A stretch of DNA of 64,000 nt from positions 1 through 64,000 of the forward strand of contig LADR01000032.1 of NCBI GenBank assembly GCA_000961655.1, read 5' to 3'. Positions within the stretch are counted from its first letter, which is position 1. Every line of letters starts with the position of its first letter. The position numbers were made by a program, and so were the translations under genes. Below the pieces are notes generated by a model. That model saw only the letters and a list, made by a program, of their open reading frames with translations, did no database searches and was not told the DNA's origin. The DNA comes from Desulfatitalea sp. BRH_c12 (GTDB lineage Bacteria > Desulfobacterota > Desulfobacteria > Desulfobacterales > Desulfosarcinaceae). Shown piece by piece: positions 52,612 to 61,520 of the stretch.

Positions 52612-53636
52612 GTCGGTATCTCATCACGAAAGTCTTTATAGGTCTTCCATTTCAACGTATCTTCCCGGTTGTTTCATAAAATTCAAACATGGTTACCCAC
52701 TTCGGTCAAGTGAGATATGGGCGTGGGGTGACGTAGGATGCAGATGTAGGGTGGGCATTGCCCACCATATTCCCCGCAAACAACATCATCGGGTTTCTGA
52801 CCCTGATCCCGCCCAAGCGATTGTATAGACACCGGAGCGAACATAGCCATGAAACGTTGAATACCGTCAATCACAGAGGCGATCGACATAAGACAGCGGT
52901 GGGCGATGCCCACCTACCTGGCTTTGCAAGTCTTCCATTTCAACGTATCTTCCCGGTTGTTTCATAAAATTCAAACATGGTTACCCACTTCGGTCCAGTG
53001 AGATATGGGCGTGGGGTGACGTAGGGATGTAGGGTGGGCATTGCCCACCATATTCCCCGCAAACAACATCATCGGGTTTCTGACCCTGATCCCGCCCAAG
53101 CGATTGTATAGACACCGGAGTGAACATAGCGATGAAACGTTGAATACCATCAATCACAGAGGCGCTCGGCATAAGACAATGGTGGGCGATGCCCACCCTA
53201 CCTGGCTGATCCCGCCCAAGCGATTGTATAGACACCGGAGCGAACATAGCGATGAAACGTTGAATACCGTCAATCACAGAGGCGATAGACATAAGACAGC
53301 GGTGGGCAATGCTCACCCTACCTGGCTTTGCAAGTCTTCCATTTCAACGTATCTTCACGCGTTGTTTCATAAAATTCAAATATGGTTACCCACTTCGGTC
53401 AAGTGAGATATGGGCGTGGGGTGACGTAGGATGTAGGGCGGGCATTGCCCACCACTATTGCAAAATCAGACACGCTGTTTTTCTGCAATTGGCGTTTCAG
53501 GGAGCCGACTCTTGCGCCAGCGCAAAGAGATCTGGGCTTTTTCCTGCTTTATTCATCATCAAATATGCGCTTTTTCGACAGCAGGTTCGTTTGTACAGTA
53601 TCGAACGGGCTGTAATGACACTCAGAGGACGCCCCC
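52612..53636. repeat. Repeat array, about 288-bp period with a 120-bp tandem duplication
   Basis: A block containing TCTTCCATTTCAACGTATCT and a family R3 end (52690-52737, 52978-53025, 53383-53430) recurs at 52643, 52931 and 53335. A second block (GTATAGACACCGGAGCGAAC and neighbours) begins at 52803, 53086 and 53206; the last two are a direct tandem copy of 120 bp. Short hairpins with GTGGGCATTGCCCAC lie in each copy. Open frames across it come only from the repeats and are not believed. Unlike a CRISPR array, there are no unique spacers of constant length. Confidence 0.75.
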
Positions 53637-54830
53637 ATGAAGTTATTGGTTTTCCATCGTCGCACCATGGTCCTGATCGCCATTCTGGTGCCCCTGCTGG
53701 CCTTGTTTGCCTATGCTGCATTTCGTTCAGGGCCGCTGGCGCCGGTAGAGGTTGCCACCATCCAGGTGGAAAAGCGGTCGATTGCACCGGCCCTGTTCGG
53801 CATCGGGATTGTGGAGGCGCGTTTTACCTATCGAATCGGGCCGACGCTGGCCGGTCGGGTCAGGCAGGTGGCGGTGCACGTGGGCGATCGTGTCCAGGCC
53901 GGGCAGCAGTTGGGCGAAATTGATCCAGTGGATCTGGACGACCGCATTGCCTCGCAGGCTGCGGCGCTGCAACGCGTTCAGGCCGAACGCATTGCTGCCG
54001 AAGCCAGGCTGCAGGACGCACAAGCGCGCCATACGTATGCCGTTGCCCAGGTGGAACGCTACGAACAGCTTTTCAGCCAGAAGGTCGTCAGCGTTGAAGT
54101 GGTGGAGGCACACAGGCAGGAACGCCTGGTAAGCGCGGCCGGTGTGCGTGCGGCCAAGGCCCACTTGGAGGCGGCCGTGCGGGAGACAACCAGGATCAGC
54201 GCCGATCGGACAGGATTGATGCACCAGCGCGCCAACCTGGTTCTGATTGCACCGGTCGACGGGCTTGTGGTTGCGCGTCGCGCCGAGCCCGGCAGCACAG
54301 TGGTCGCCGGGCAATCGGTGGTCGAGATGATCGATCCGGAACATATTTGGGTCAATGTTCGCTTTGATCAACTGAGCACCGCCGGACTGCGTGCCGGTTT
54401 GCCGGCGCAGATCGTTTTGCGTTCGTTGGCCGGCCAATCCCTTACCGGCAACGTCCTGCGGGTTGAACCGCTGTCGGACGCAGTCACCGAAGAGACCTTG
54501 GCCAAGGTGGTGTTCGTTACGCCGCCCGCGACGCTGCCCCCGATCGGGGAATTGGCCGAAGTCACCGTAATGCTGTCCGCATTGCCAGAAGCGCCAGTGG
54601 TGCCCAATGCCGCCGTGCAGCGGTCCGGAAAACAGATCGGGCTTTGGGTGGTCGAGCAAGGCGGCCTGCGTTTTGCGCCGGTCCGGCTCGGCGCGCACGA
54701 TCTGGATGGGTCCGTACAGTTGTTTTCGGGCGTGCAGGCGGGCGAACAAGTGGTGGTTTATAGTCAACGTGCGCTGAATGCCCGCAGCCGGATCCGGCGC
54801 GTGGGCCATCTGCAGGGGGTGCCACAGTGA
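53637..54830 (+). CDS. Membrane-fusion (HlyD/MacA-type) efflux adaptor
   Basis: A 397-residue periplasmic adaptor. An N-terminal membrane anchor (MVLIAILVPLLALFAYAAF) is followed by a lipoyl-like half-motif (GPTLAGRVRQVAVHVGDRVQAGQQLGEI), a coiled coil with many Ala/Arg/Gln residues (about residues 105-195), the second half (NLVLIAPVDGLVVARRAEPGSTVVAG) and a beta-barrel. It would bridge an inner-membrane ABC exporter and an outer-membrane channel. The last codons overlap the permease start (GTGA), showing tight coupling. No TolC homologue is in the window. Confidence 0.92.
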   Translation: MKLLVFHRRTMVLIAILVPLLALFAYAAFRSGPLAPVEVATIQVEKRSIAPALFGIGIVEARFTYRIGPTLAGRVRQVAVHVGDRVQAGQQLGEIDPVDLDDRIASQAAALQRVQAERIAAEARLQDAQARHTYAVAQVERYEQLFSQKVVSVEVVEAHRQERLVSAAGVRAAKAHLEAAVRETTRISADRTGLMHQRANLVLIAPVDGLVVARRAEPGSTVVAGQSVVEMIDPEHIWVNVRFDQLSTAGLRAGLPAQIVLRSLAGQSLTGNVLRVEPLSDAVTEETLAKVVFVTPPATLPPIGELAEVTVMLSALPEAPVVPNAAVQRSGKQIGLWVVEQGGLRFAPVRLGAHDLDGSVQLFSGVQAGEQVVVYSQRALNARSRIRRVGHLQGVPQ

Positions 54831-56029
54831 TCAGCCTGGCCGGACGGGATATTCTGCACGCCTGGGGCAAGTTCGTCTTCACCGGGCTTGGACTGGGACT
54901 ACTCATCGGGGTAACGCTGTCGATGGCCGGCATCTATCGCGGCATGATCGAGGATGCCAAGGTGCTGCTCGACAACAGCGGGGCCGATCTGTGGGTGGTG
55001 CAGCAGGATACCTTGGGACCCTATGCCGAATCGTCGAGCATTTATGATGATCTGTACCGGGGTATCCGGGGCCTTGACGGCGTAGCGTGCGCCGCCAACG
55101 TCACCTATCTGACCATGCAGGTGCGCAAGGCCGACAGCGATGTGCGCGCCATGGTGGTGGGCATCGTGCCGGGCGGCCCCGGCGAACCTGGTCACCCGCC
55201 GTTTCTGGTGGCCGGGCGTCACATCACGCGCAGCCACTACGAGGCGGTGGCCGACGCGGCCACCGGTTTCAAACTGGGCGACCGCATTCAGATCCGGCGC
55301 AACCATTATTCGGTGGTGGGCATCACACGCCGCATGGTGTCGTCCAGCGGTGATCCCATGGTCTTCATACCTCTTAAAGACGCGCAGGAAGCCCAGTTTT
55401 TAAAAGACAACGATGCCATCGTGCGGCAGCGTCGACGCACGGCTGCCAACCCGGATTTCAACCGGCCGGAGGTTCCCGGCATGCTCGACGCGGTCATCGC
55501 CTCGCAAAGCAGCAATCCGTATGTCAATGCCGTATTGGTCCAGCTTGCACCCGGACGCGACGCCCAGTCCGTGGCCGAAACCATCCAACGCTGGAAGCGT
55601 TTGAAGGTTTACACCCGGCCCGAAATGGAACAAATTTTGGTGGGCAAGCTGATCGCCACATCAGCGCGCCAGATCGGTGTCTTCCTGGTGATTCTATCGT
55701 TGGTCAGCGCGGCCATTATCGCCTTCATTATCTACACCCTGACCATGGGCAAAATCCGCGAGATCGCCGTGCTCAAATTGATCGGCACCAAAAACCGCAC
55801 CATTGCCGGGATGATTTTGCAACAAGCGGTCAGCTTGGGGATCATCGGGTTCGTTGTAGGGAAAATTGTCGCCACCTTCTGGGCGCCCCATTTCCCCAAA
55901 TATGTCCTGCTGCTGCCGGGCGATGCCGCACGCGGGTTTGCAGTGGTGGTGGTGATCTGCGTTCTGGCCAGCTTGATGGCGATCCGGTTGGCACTCAAGG
56001 TAGACCCGGCCGAAGCCATCGGAGGGTGA
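54827..56029 (+). CDS. FtsX-like ABC permease (MacB/DevC type)
   Basis: A 400-residue inner-membrane permease. Four transmembrane segments: an N-terminal one (FTGLGLGLLIGVTLSMAGI), then after a periplasmic domain of about 230 residues, IGVFLVILSLVSAAIIAFIIYTL, ILQQAVSLGIIGFVVGKIVA and GFAVVVVICVLASLMAIRLAL. The LKLIGTKNRTIAGMI loop is the FtsX/MacB signature. GTG start overlapping the previous stop. With the adaptor and the ATPase 17 bp downstream it forms a DevBCA/MacAB-like exporter, of lipids or small amphiphiles. Confidence 0.92.
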   Translation: MISLAGRDILHAWGKFVFTGLGLGLLIGVTLSMAGIYRGMIEDAKVLLDNSGADLWVVQQDTLGPYAESSSIYDDLYRGIRGLDGVACAANVTYLTMQVRKADSDVRAMVVGIVPGGPGEPGHPPFLVAGRHITRSHYEAVADAATGFKLGDRIQIRRNHYSVVGITRRMVSSSGDPMVFIPLKDAQEAQFLKDNDAIVRQRRRTAANPDFNRPEVPGMLDAVIASQSSNPYVNAVLVQLAPGRDAQSVAETIQRWKRLKVYTRPEMEQILVGKLIATSARQIGVFLVILSLVSAAIIAFIIYTLTMGKIREIAVLKLIGTKNRTIAGMILQQAVSLGIIGFVVGKIVATFWAPHFPKYVLLLPGDAARGFAVVVVICVLASLMAIRLALKVDPAEAIGG

Positions 56030-56045
56030 AAGGGACCTGAAGGGG

Positions 56046-56792
56046 ATGTCTGAACGATTGACGATCGAGGTGAGCGACCCGATGCGGGAAGAAGGCATCA
56101 TCATTAAGGCGTTGCGCAAGCGTTACGGCAAGGGTGATACGGCCGTGGATGCGCTCAAGGGTGTGGCGATGCAGGTCGCGCCCGGTGAAGTGGTCGGGTT
56201 GATCGGCCCTTCGGGGTCGGGCAAAAGCACCCTGCTCAAATGCCTGGGCGCCGTCATTGAACCCAGCTCCGGACAGATGTCGTTGGGCGATCAGGTCATC
56301 TACGACGGGGGGTGGCGCATTCGCGACTTACGTGCTTTGCGGCGCGACAAGATCGGTTTCGTGTTCCAGGCGCCGTATCTGATCCCCTTTCTGGATGTCA
56401 CCGACAATGTAGCGCTGCTGCCCATGCTGGCCGGGCGCCCGAATGCCGAAGCCCGCAAGGCGGCCCTGAACCTGCTCGACGCCCTGGACGTCGCCCATCG
56501 CGCAAAGGCAATGCCGGCGCAGCTTTCCGGCGGCGAGCAACAGCGCGTAGCCATCGCGCGGGCCTTGGTGAACCGACCACCGGTGATCCTGGCTGACGAG
56601 CCGACCGCGCCGCTGGACAGCGCGCGGGCCTTGAGCGTGATCCGGATTCTCAACCAGATGGCCGCCCAATACCAGACTGCGATCATCGTGGTCACCCATG
56701 ATGAAAAGATCATTCCCACGTTCAAGCGTATTTATCACATCCGTGATGGTCTCACGCGTGAAGAGGTCGGTGAGGGAAAAATCCCCGATTGA
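56046..56792 (+). CDS. ABC transporter ATP-binding protein (LolD/DevA type)
   Basis: A 248-residue ATPase. Walker A GLIGPSGSGKSTLLKCLGAV near residue 56, Q-loop VFQAPYLIPFLDV near 105, signature LSGGEQQRVAIARAL near 160, Walker B VILADEPTAPLD near 181, and a switch His in VVTHDEKII near 217. It powers the permease encoded 17 bp upstream. Start is ATG 56046; an internal ATG at 56058 or 56082 is possible. All three genes are GC-rich, in contrast to the catabolic island. Confidence 0.94.
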   Translation: MSERLTIEVSDPMREEGIIIKALRKRYGKGDTAVDALKGVAMQVAPGEVVGLIGPSGSGKSTLLKCLGAVIEPSSGQMSLGDQVIYDGGWRIRDLRALRRDKIGFVFQAPYLIPFLDVTDNVALLPMLAGRPNAEARKAALNLLDALDVAHRAKAMPAQLSGGEQQRVAIARALVNRPPVILADEPTAPLDSARALSVIRILNQMAAQYQTAIIVVTHDEKIIPTFKRIYHIRDGLTREEVGEGKIPD

Positions 56793-57045
56793 AAGCAGTG
56801 TGTTTGCGCTGCCGCAGGAGATTTATTTTGGTTATGCAATTCGCTCAAGTGATTATGGGCAAGTGTTAAGTGTAAAGTTTAAAGTGTAAAGGGGGGCATC
56901 CTGTCGATTTGATATGCTCAATTGCCCATGTTGCACGCTTTGACGTGCATGCTTTTGTTAAAGGTTCTAAAAATAACAACATACCTGTGTCTTGCTGGAG
57001 CGAACTGCATAACCGTATTTATTTATTTATTTCAGGATAAAGTGC
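56793..57045. repeat. Family R2 inverted-repeat element, second full copy
   Basis: Element 56829-57014 (186 bp). Its left end TGGTTATGCAATTCGCTC and right end GAGCGAACTGCATAACC are inverted repeats with one mismatch. The interior matches the copy at 1322-1520 over most of its length, including the AAGTGTTAAGTG stretch, CATGTTGCACGCTTTGACGTG and ACCTGTGTCTTGCTGG. Non-coding. Confidence 0.7.
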
Positions 57046-57255
57046 ATGTCGAAACTTGAACATACCGTCATTGAACAACTATTGCAGCAGCACCCTCAGA
57101 CACTGTGCGTATTTGTAAAGCGCCGCATGCTTTGCCCCGGATGCCCGGCTGAAGCCTTTCATACGGTGGCCGAAGCGGCCCGCACCCATGGTTTTGCGCT
57201 GGATCCATTATTGGCGGAATTGCGTGCGGCAATTGCGGCCGGCCGGAAAGCATGA
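57046..57255 (+). CDS. DUF1858-type small redox/disulfide protein
   Basis: A 69-residue protein with the DUF1858 pattern: an N-terminal helix (LEHTVIEQLLQQHPQTLCVF) and a C-x2-C motif in RRMLCPGCPAEAFHTVAEAA. Proteins of this type are found near hybrid-cluster proteins and are suggested to be redox disulfide carriers. AGGAT precedes the ATG, although weakly. It stands between the ABC exporter and the GH13 gene. No direct partner is visible. Confidence 0.85.
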   Translation: MSKLEHTVIEQLLQQHPQTLCVFVKRRMLCPGCPAEAFHTVAEAARTHGFALDPLLAELRAAIAAGRKA

Positions 57256-57346
57256 TGGTGCATTGATTCCAGCATAAAAGCTTTTATTCTTAGAAAACAT
57301 CGAACACGGCGTATACCCCAGTGCCAGAATCCAAGGAACCCCATCG

Positions 57347-58756
57347 ATGAGAAAAATCATCATCACAGGGTGTGATCGATTTTTACGGTTTTTGCCGGTC
57401 CTGGTTTTCATTGTAAGCTGCGGCCACATGCCTCCTGCCGGCCTGCAACCGCCGGCGCACCTCAAACCCGGTGCCGTCATTTATGGCGTGGTGCCGCCCC
57501 TGTTTGGCGGCAGCCCGCTGCGCGACGTGACCGCTAAATTGGATTACCTCCAGGAACTTGGCGTGGATGTGCTCTGGCTCTCTCCGATCCACGCAACCGA
57601 TGACCCGAGCAGCATCAGTTATTCCATCACCGACTACTTTGGCTTGCGCTCCGATTTTGGGGATATGCAGGATTTGCGGCATCTGGTCAACGAGGCCCAT
57701 CGCAGGGGCTTGCGCGTGATGATGGATTTCGTTCCCAATCATACGTCGGTCGAACATCCGTACTACATGGATATTCAGATGAATGGGGCCAACTCAATCT
57801 ACTACGATTTCTACGACCGCGATGGCGCAGGACGGATTACCCACTATTTTGACTGGGTCGGGCTGCCGAACTTGAATTATGATCACCCGGAAGTTCTGTC
57901 CGACATGACGCTTGCTTTTAAATACTGGATTCTCGCGGCAGGCCTCGATGGGTACCGTGTGGATGTCGCCTGGGGCATCCGCGAACGGGCACCGGAGGTG
58001 TGGCACCCGCTCATCCGTACCTTGAGAGCGATCGACCCGCAAGTGATCATGCTGGCGGAGGCGCCCGCCCGCGACCCGTATTACATACACAACGGCTTCG
58101 ATCTCGCGTACGACTGGACCGAAGAGCTTGGCCATTGGGCCTGGAAGCCGGCCTTCGACCATCTGGACGAGGCCGGACAGCGCTTGCACCTGGCAATCGT
58201 CACAGATCAGGCGGCGCCGCAGACCGTTCTGCGGTTTCTCAACAACAACGATACCGGCCATCGGTTCATTTCACGGTATGGGCGCGAGGTCACCCGTGTG
58301 GCCGCGGTTCTGCAGCACATGGTGCCGGGAGTGCCGCTGGTTTACACCGGTGACGAGGTGGGCGCTGAATATGAACCGTACGAAGATCCGCCGCCAATTT
58401 CGTGGGAAGACACGCATGGCCTGCGCGATCTGTATCGCACACTCGCCGCTCTCAGAGAAGAACTGCCGGCGATTCACAGCGGGGCGTTCATCCCGCTGCC
58501 ACCCGTCGGAAATCCTTCAGCCTATGCGTTTGTGCGCGTGGCCGACCGAAAAAACTGGGCCCTGGTGGTCGTCAATTTCGGCCCGCAAGGCCAGGCTGTT
58601 CTGGACCTGCCCGAAGCGGTCGCTGACCTGATCGGAGATTCTCTCCTCAAAGAAGAACTCAGCGATTCCCGCCTGATCCCGGCAGTCGACGAATCAGGCA
58701 CCTTGAAGATCGCGCTGGATGCTTTTGAAGCTATGATTCTGACCCCTGATCGATAG
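57347..58756 (+). CDS. GH13 alpha-amylase-family lipoprotein
   Basis: A 469-residue (beta/alpha)8 glycosidase. The N-terminus has a lipobox at FIVSCGHM (Cys25), so the mature protein is probably a lipoprotein. The GH13 regions are visible: region I VMMDFVPNHTS, region II GYRVDVAWGI with the nucleophile Asp, region III MLAEAPARDPY with the acid/base Glu, and region IV FLNNNDTGHRF. The usual His of region IV (NHD) is Asn here. The C-terminal beta domain is present. It would act on alpha-glucans or on trehalose- or sucrose-like substrates, exact specificity unknown. No clear ribosome site before the ATG. Confidence 0.9.
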   Translation: MRKIIITGCDRFLRFLPVLVFIVSCGHMPPAGLQPPAHLKPGAVIYGVVPPLFGGSPLRDVTAKLDYLQELGVDVLWLSPIHATDDPSSISYSITDYFGLRSDFGDMQDLRHLVNEAHRRGLRVMMDFVPNHTSVEHPYYMDIQMNGANSIYYDFYDRDGAGRITHYFDWVGLPNLNYDHPEVLSDMTLAFKYWILAAGLDGYRVDVAWGIRERAPEVWHPLIRTLRAIDPQVIMLAEAPARDPYYIHNGFDLAYDWTEELGHWAWKPAFDHLDEAGQRLHLAIVTDQAAPQTVLRFLNNNDTGHRFISRYGREVTRVAAVLQHMVPGVPLVYTGDEVGAEYEPYEDPPPISWEDTHGLRDLYRTLAALREELPAIHSGAFIPLPPVGNPSAYAFVRVADRKNWALVVVNFGPQGQAVLDLPEAVADLIGDSLLKEELSDSRLIPAVDESGTLKIALDAFEAMILTPDR

Positions 58757-59132
58757 GCAGATCGGTCGCCATTCTGCTTCTACAACAACGCAATGCGCAT
58801 ATCGATAAAACGGTAGAATAGCTTTCTACTTTCCACTTTCATCTTTCCAATTTTCTGGTTATCCACTTCGGTCAAGTGAGATACGGCGTGGGGTGACGTA
58901 GAAAAACCCCCGGTGATCCGGTTGGGTGGTGCGCGCCACCATCCATGAGATCAAGTGAGGCAATAAGGTGCGCTCCGGACGGGCCGCAAACTCGCTGCGC
59001 TCATACAGTGCGGCCCTATGTCCTGCGCACACCTTATGCCTCACTAAATCTCATGGCTGACGTGGCGCGCACCACCCAACCGGATCACCTCCTCCGTGCC
59101 GATCCCGAAAACGCAATTCTATTTATTACTTT
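58757..59132. repeat. Family R3 element in inverted orientation
   Basis: It begins with TGGTTATCCACTTCGG (58856) and contains the 172-bp inner inverted repeat at 58915-59086 with perfect 25-bp arms (58915-58939, 59062-59086). The right end of the outer element is lost at about 59117. The same inner block lies in the other direction at 46549-46720. The first 100 bases of the gap show no feature. Confidence 0.7.
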
Positions 59133-60293
59133 CTAAGCTGGCGAAGCCGGCCTTGGCGCCCGGATAAATGCCGCCAGCATCGCACTCAATAGCGGCACCA
59201 TGGCCAGAATCCAGAAGGTCTGGTACAACCCGATGCTGTCGGCCAGGTAGCCGGAAAGGGCGGTGCCCAACCCGCCGGTACCGAAGCCCAATCCCAATAT
59301 CAAACCGGATGCCATGCCAAGATGACGCGGCAGCAGTTCTTGCGCGAGCACGATCGTCACCGAAAAGGAAGAGAGCAGGGCGGCACCTGACACGCCAGCC
59401 AACACCCACACCCAGGGCCCATCGGCCATGAGCAGGGCCGCCGCCAGAAAAGGATAGAGCAGCGAGCTGACCACGATCACCTGTTTGCGTCCGAACGTGT
59501 CGGAGAGATGCCCTCCGAACAGTCCGGCCGCCGCACCGCAGGCCAGGTAAAGGGTCAGAAGGAGGCTGCCGGAGGCCAGTTGGATGCCGCGGCTCTGGAA
59601 GTATAGCGGAAGGTAGGTGATGGCGCTCATGTAGACCCAGGAGCGAATCACGACGATGAGGCATACCGCGATCAGCGAGCGCCATAGCACCCCATCGGGC
59701 AGCTTGCCGGTCCGCACGGCAGCCGCGCTGGGCGGTTTTGGCTCGCGGCGTAAGAAATCGCCAGGGTAGAGGGCAATCACGAGAAACAGGACCAAACCGA
59801 CGGGGATCAGCCCTACTGTCGCGTGCAGCCCGAAACCCAGAACGAGCAAGCTTCCGATGACCGGACCCAGCGCGAATCCCAGGTTCCCGCCCGTGGAGAA
59901 GATGGCTGCCCCAAGGCCGCGTTTCAATCCACTGGCCAGGTAGACCGCCATCATGGCGCGCGGGTGAAAGGCTGCCGTGCCAAGCCCGGCAAACCCCACC
60001 ATGAGCAGCGCGGTCAAGTAATTGGGGGACCATCCCAGCAACCCCATGGTGACCGCCGTCCAGAGGATGCCCACCGGCACGAACCAGCCGGTGCGAAACC
60101 GGTCCGATACCATTCCGAAAACCGGTTGAATCACCGAGGAGGTCAGATTGAGGACCATCATCATCAAGCCGACCTGGAAATAGCTCAATCCGAACAGTTC
60201 CTTCAGCTTGGCCACCACGACCGGCAGAATTCCCTGGGAAGCGTCCACGGCGACGTGGCCCAGAAACAACAGCAAGAGGGGTATCTTATCCAT
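59133..60293 (-). CDS. MFS transporter
   Basis: A 386-residue twelve-helix transporter. The first helix LLLLFLGHVAVDASQGILPVVV, then GMVSDRFRTGWFVPVG (the A-motif loop), GFGLHATVGLIPVGLVLFLVIAL in the middle and GGHLSDTFGRKQVIVV in the second half are seen. It resembles the fosmidomycin-resistance branch by layout (FGLSYFQVGLMMMVLNLTSSVIQPVFG). ATG at 60293 follows AAGGAT; an upstream ATG at 60326 is less likely. It lies downstream of the methyltransferase on the same strand with a 162-bp gap. Confidence 0.92.
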   Translation of the reverse strand: MDKIPLLLLFLGHVAVDASQGILPVVVAKLKELFGLSYFQVGLMMMVLNLTSSVIQPVFGMVSDRFRTGWFVPVGILWTAVTMGLLGWSPNYLTALLMVGFAGLGTAAFHPRAMMAVYLASGLKRGLGAAIFSTGGNLGFALGPVIGSLLVLGFGLHATVGLIPVGLVLFLVIALYPGDFLRREPKPPSAAAVRTGKLPDGVLWRSLIAVCLIVVIRSWVYMSAITYLPLYFQSRGIQLASGSLLLTLYLACGAAAGLFGGHLSDTFGRKQVIVVSSLLYPFLAAALLMADGPWVWVLAGVSGAALLSSFSVTIVLAQELLPRHLGMASGLILGLGFGTGGLGTALSGYLADSIGLYQTFWILAMVPLLSAMLAAFIRAPRPASPA

Positions 60294-60455
60294 GAACGAT
60301 CCTTCATTGTGTTTGGTTGAAGCCAAACATAGATCGATTTTCGGGAATTAAAAAGCGAATTTTGCTGTGACGCGTGGCCCACCTTCCCGTGCCTTTTGAT
60401 GCGCCCGCAATGGATTTTGAATCAGAGGCGGCGTGTGGCCTGTGTTTTGAGGAAA

Positions 60456-61520
60456 CTACCGCACCACGTCAACAAATCGATCCGCGCCCATTTCTTTTCT
60501 GGAAAAAATAAGCGCCGTGGACCCGCTGGCCAGATTCACCACGCTGTGGTGCGTTAAGCCAAATGGTGTGAGCATGGCACACAGGTCGGAAACTGAATAG
60601 GTGCGCCCGTTGTAGGTGTTGAGCATCATGTGCAGATCGTAAAGTGCGCCGCCGTGGCTGGCATCCGTGAAAAAATCGTGGATGATCAGGATACCGTTTT
60701 CAGCCAGCACCGCGGCCAGCCTAAAAAAAAGGCCCTGCGTCTCTTCTTTGCCCTGGCAATGCACCAGGTTGGAACATAAGACGATGTCGGCCTGGGTACA
60801 GGCCATGGCCGGTTCTTCTTCTGTGAGCAGATTGGCCGGCTGGAATGCCAGCCGGTTGCCAAAAGCCTGAAGCAAGGGATTTTCCATTGCCAATAGAACC
60901 ACATCGGGCAGATCGCAAAAAACACCACGCCAGCCCTGGTGGCGACCGAGAAATTCCGCCAGAAAGGCCCCGGAACCGGCCCCCGCATCCACGATCAGCC
61001 CCTCGTGGCCAACTTTGACACACTCCCAGAGCTCTACGGCACGGATACGGGCTGCATTGTCCATGGCCCCCAGGTAAAGACTCAGAGAAGCTTTATAGTC
61101 TTCAGTACTTTTTTCTGTAACCCCGTAAACCCGTGTGCCCTGGCGCAGGGTCTGGGCGAGGCTTTGCCAGGCGTCGAACAGCGCCTTCTCGAATTCCAGG
61201 GTGCGCCCCTGATAGGCAGCGCTCTGTTTGACCAAAAAGCATTTCGAAAATTCCGAGAGCGCGAACGTCTCCGCCTGCGTGTCGAGCAAACCCAGATGGA
61301 CCAGGACATTCAGGAAACGCGAACCGTAGGGAATATCCATGCCTGTTTTCAGACAGATCCCCCGGGCACTGTCGCGCCCATGCGCCAAGGTTTCGAAGAT
61401 CCCCAGCTCATGGGCGCTCATCAGCACCCGGCTTGTACGGTAGGCCGTCAGAAGGTCCTGAAACGCACGGTAGGCGCTGCCGCTTGCACTGTTTTCAGGC
61501 ATAAGCCGCCCAATGGGCAT
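60456..61520 (-). CDS. SAM-dependent methyltransferase (O-methyltransferase family 2), possible BzaC
   Basis: A 354-residue protein with an N-terminal dimerisation/winged-helix region (residues about 15-110, FQDLLTAYRTSRVLMSAHELGIFETLAHG) and a Rossmann methyltransferase domain: motif I in GLIVDAGAGSGAFLAEFLG near 175, VFCDLPDVV near 200, ADIVLCSNLVHC near 245 and NGILIIHDFFTD near 275. In anaerobes, O-methyltransferases of this family (BzaC) convert 5-hydroxybenzimidazole to 5-methoxybenzimidazole. Its start overlaps the cobT stop (ATGA), which argues for a role in the cobamide lower ligand. Function inferred from context. Confidence 0.85.
   Translation of the reverse strand: MPIGRLMPENSASGSAYRAFQDLLTAYRTSRVLMSAHELGIFETLAHGRDSARGICLKTGMDIPYGSRFLNVLVHLGLLDTQAETFALSEFSKCFLVKQSAAYQGRTLEFEKALFDAWQSLAQTLRQGTRVYGVTEKSTEDYKASLSLYLGAMDNAARIRAVELWECVKVGHEGLIVDAGAGSGAFLAEFLGRHQGWRGVFCDLPDVVLLAMENPLLQAFGNRLAFQPANLLTEEEPAMACTQADIVLCSNLVHCQGKEETQGLFFRLAAVLAENGILIIHDFFTDASHGGALYDLHMMLNTYNGRTYSVSDLCAMLTPFGLTHHSVVNLASGSTALIFSRKEMGADRFVDVVR

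Noticed and set aside
52981-53316. Repeat-encoded protein with SVIDGIQRF units
   Set aside because: The frame exists only because the DNA repeats; no start site, and the repeat extends outside the frame.
52643-53430. CRISPR array
   Set aside because: Repeats are over 100 bp, neighbouring units are directly tandem, and there are no short unique spacers or cas genes.
53727-54809. 360-residue minus-strand frame
   Set aside because: GC-rich shadow of the efflux adaptor; no domain.
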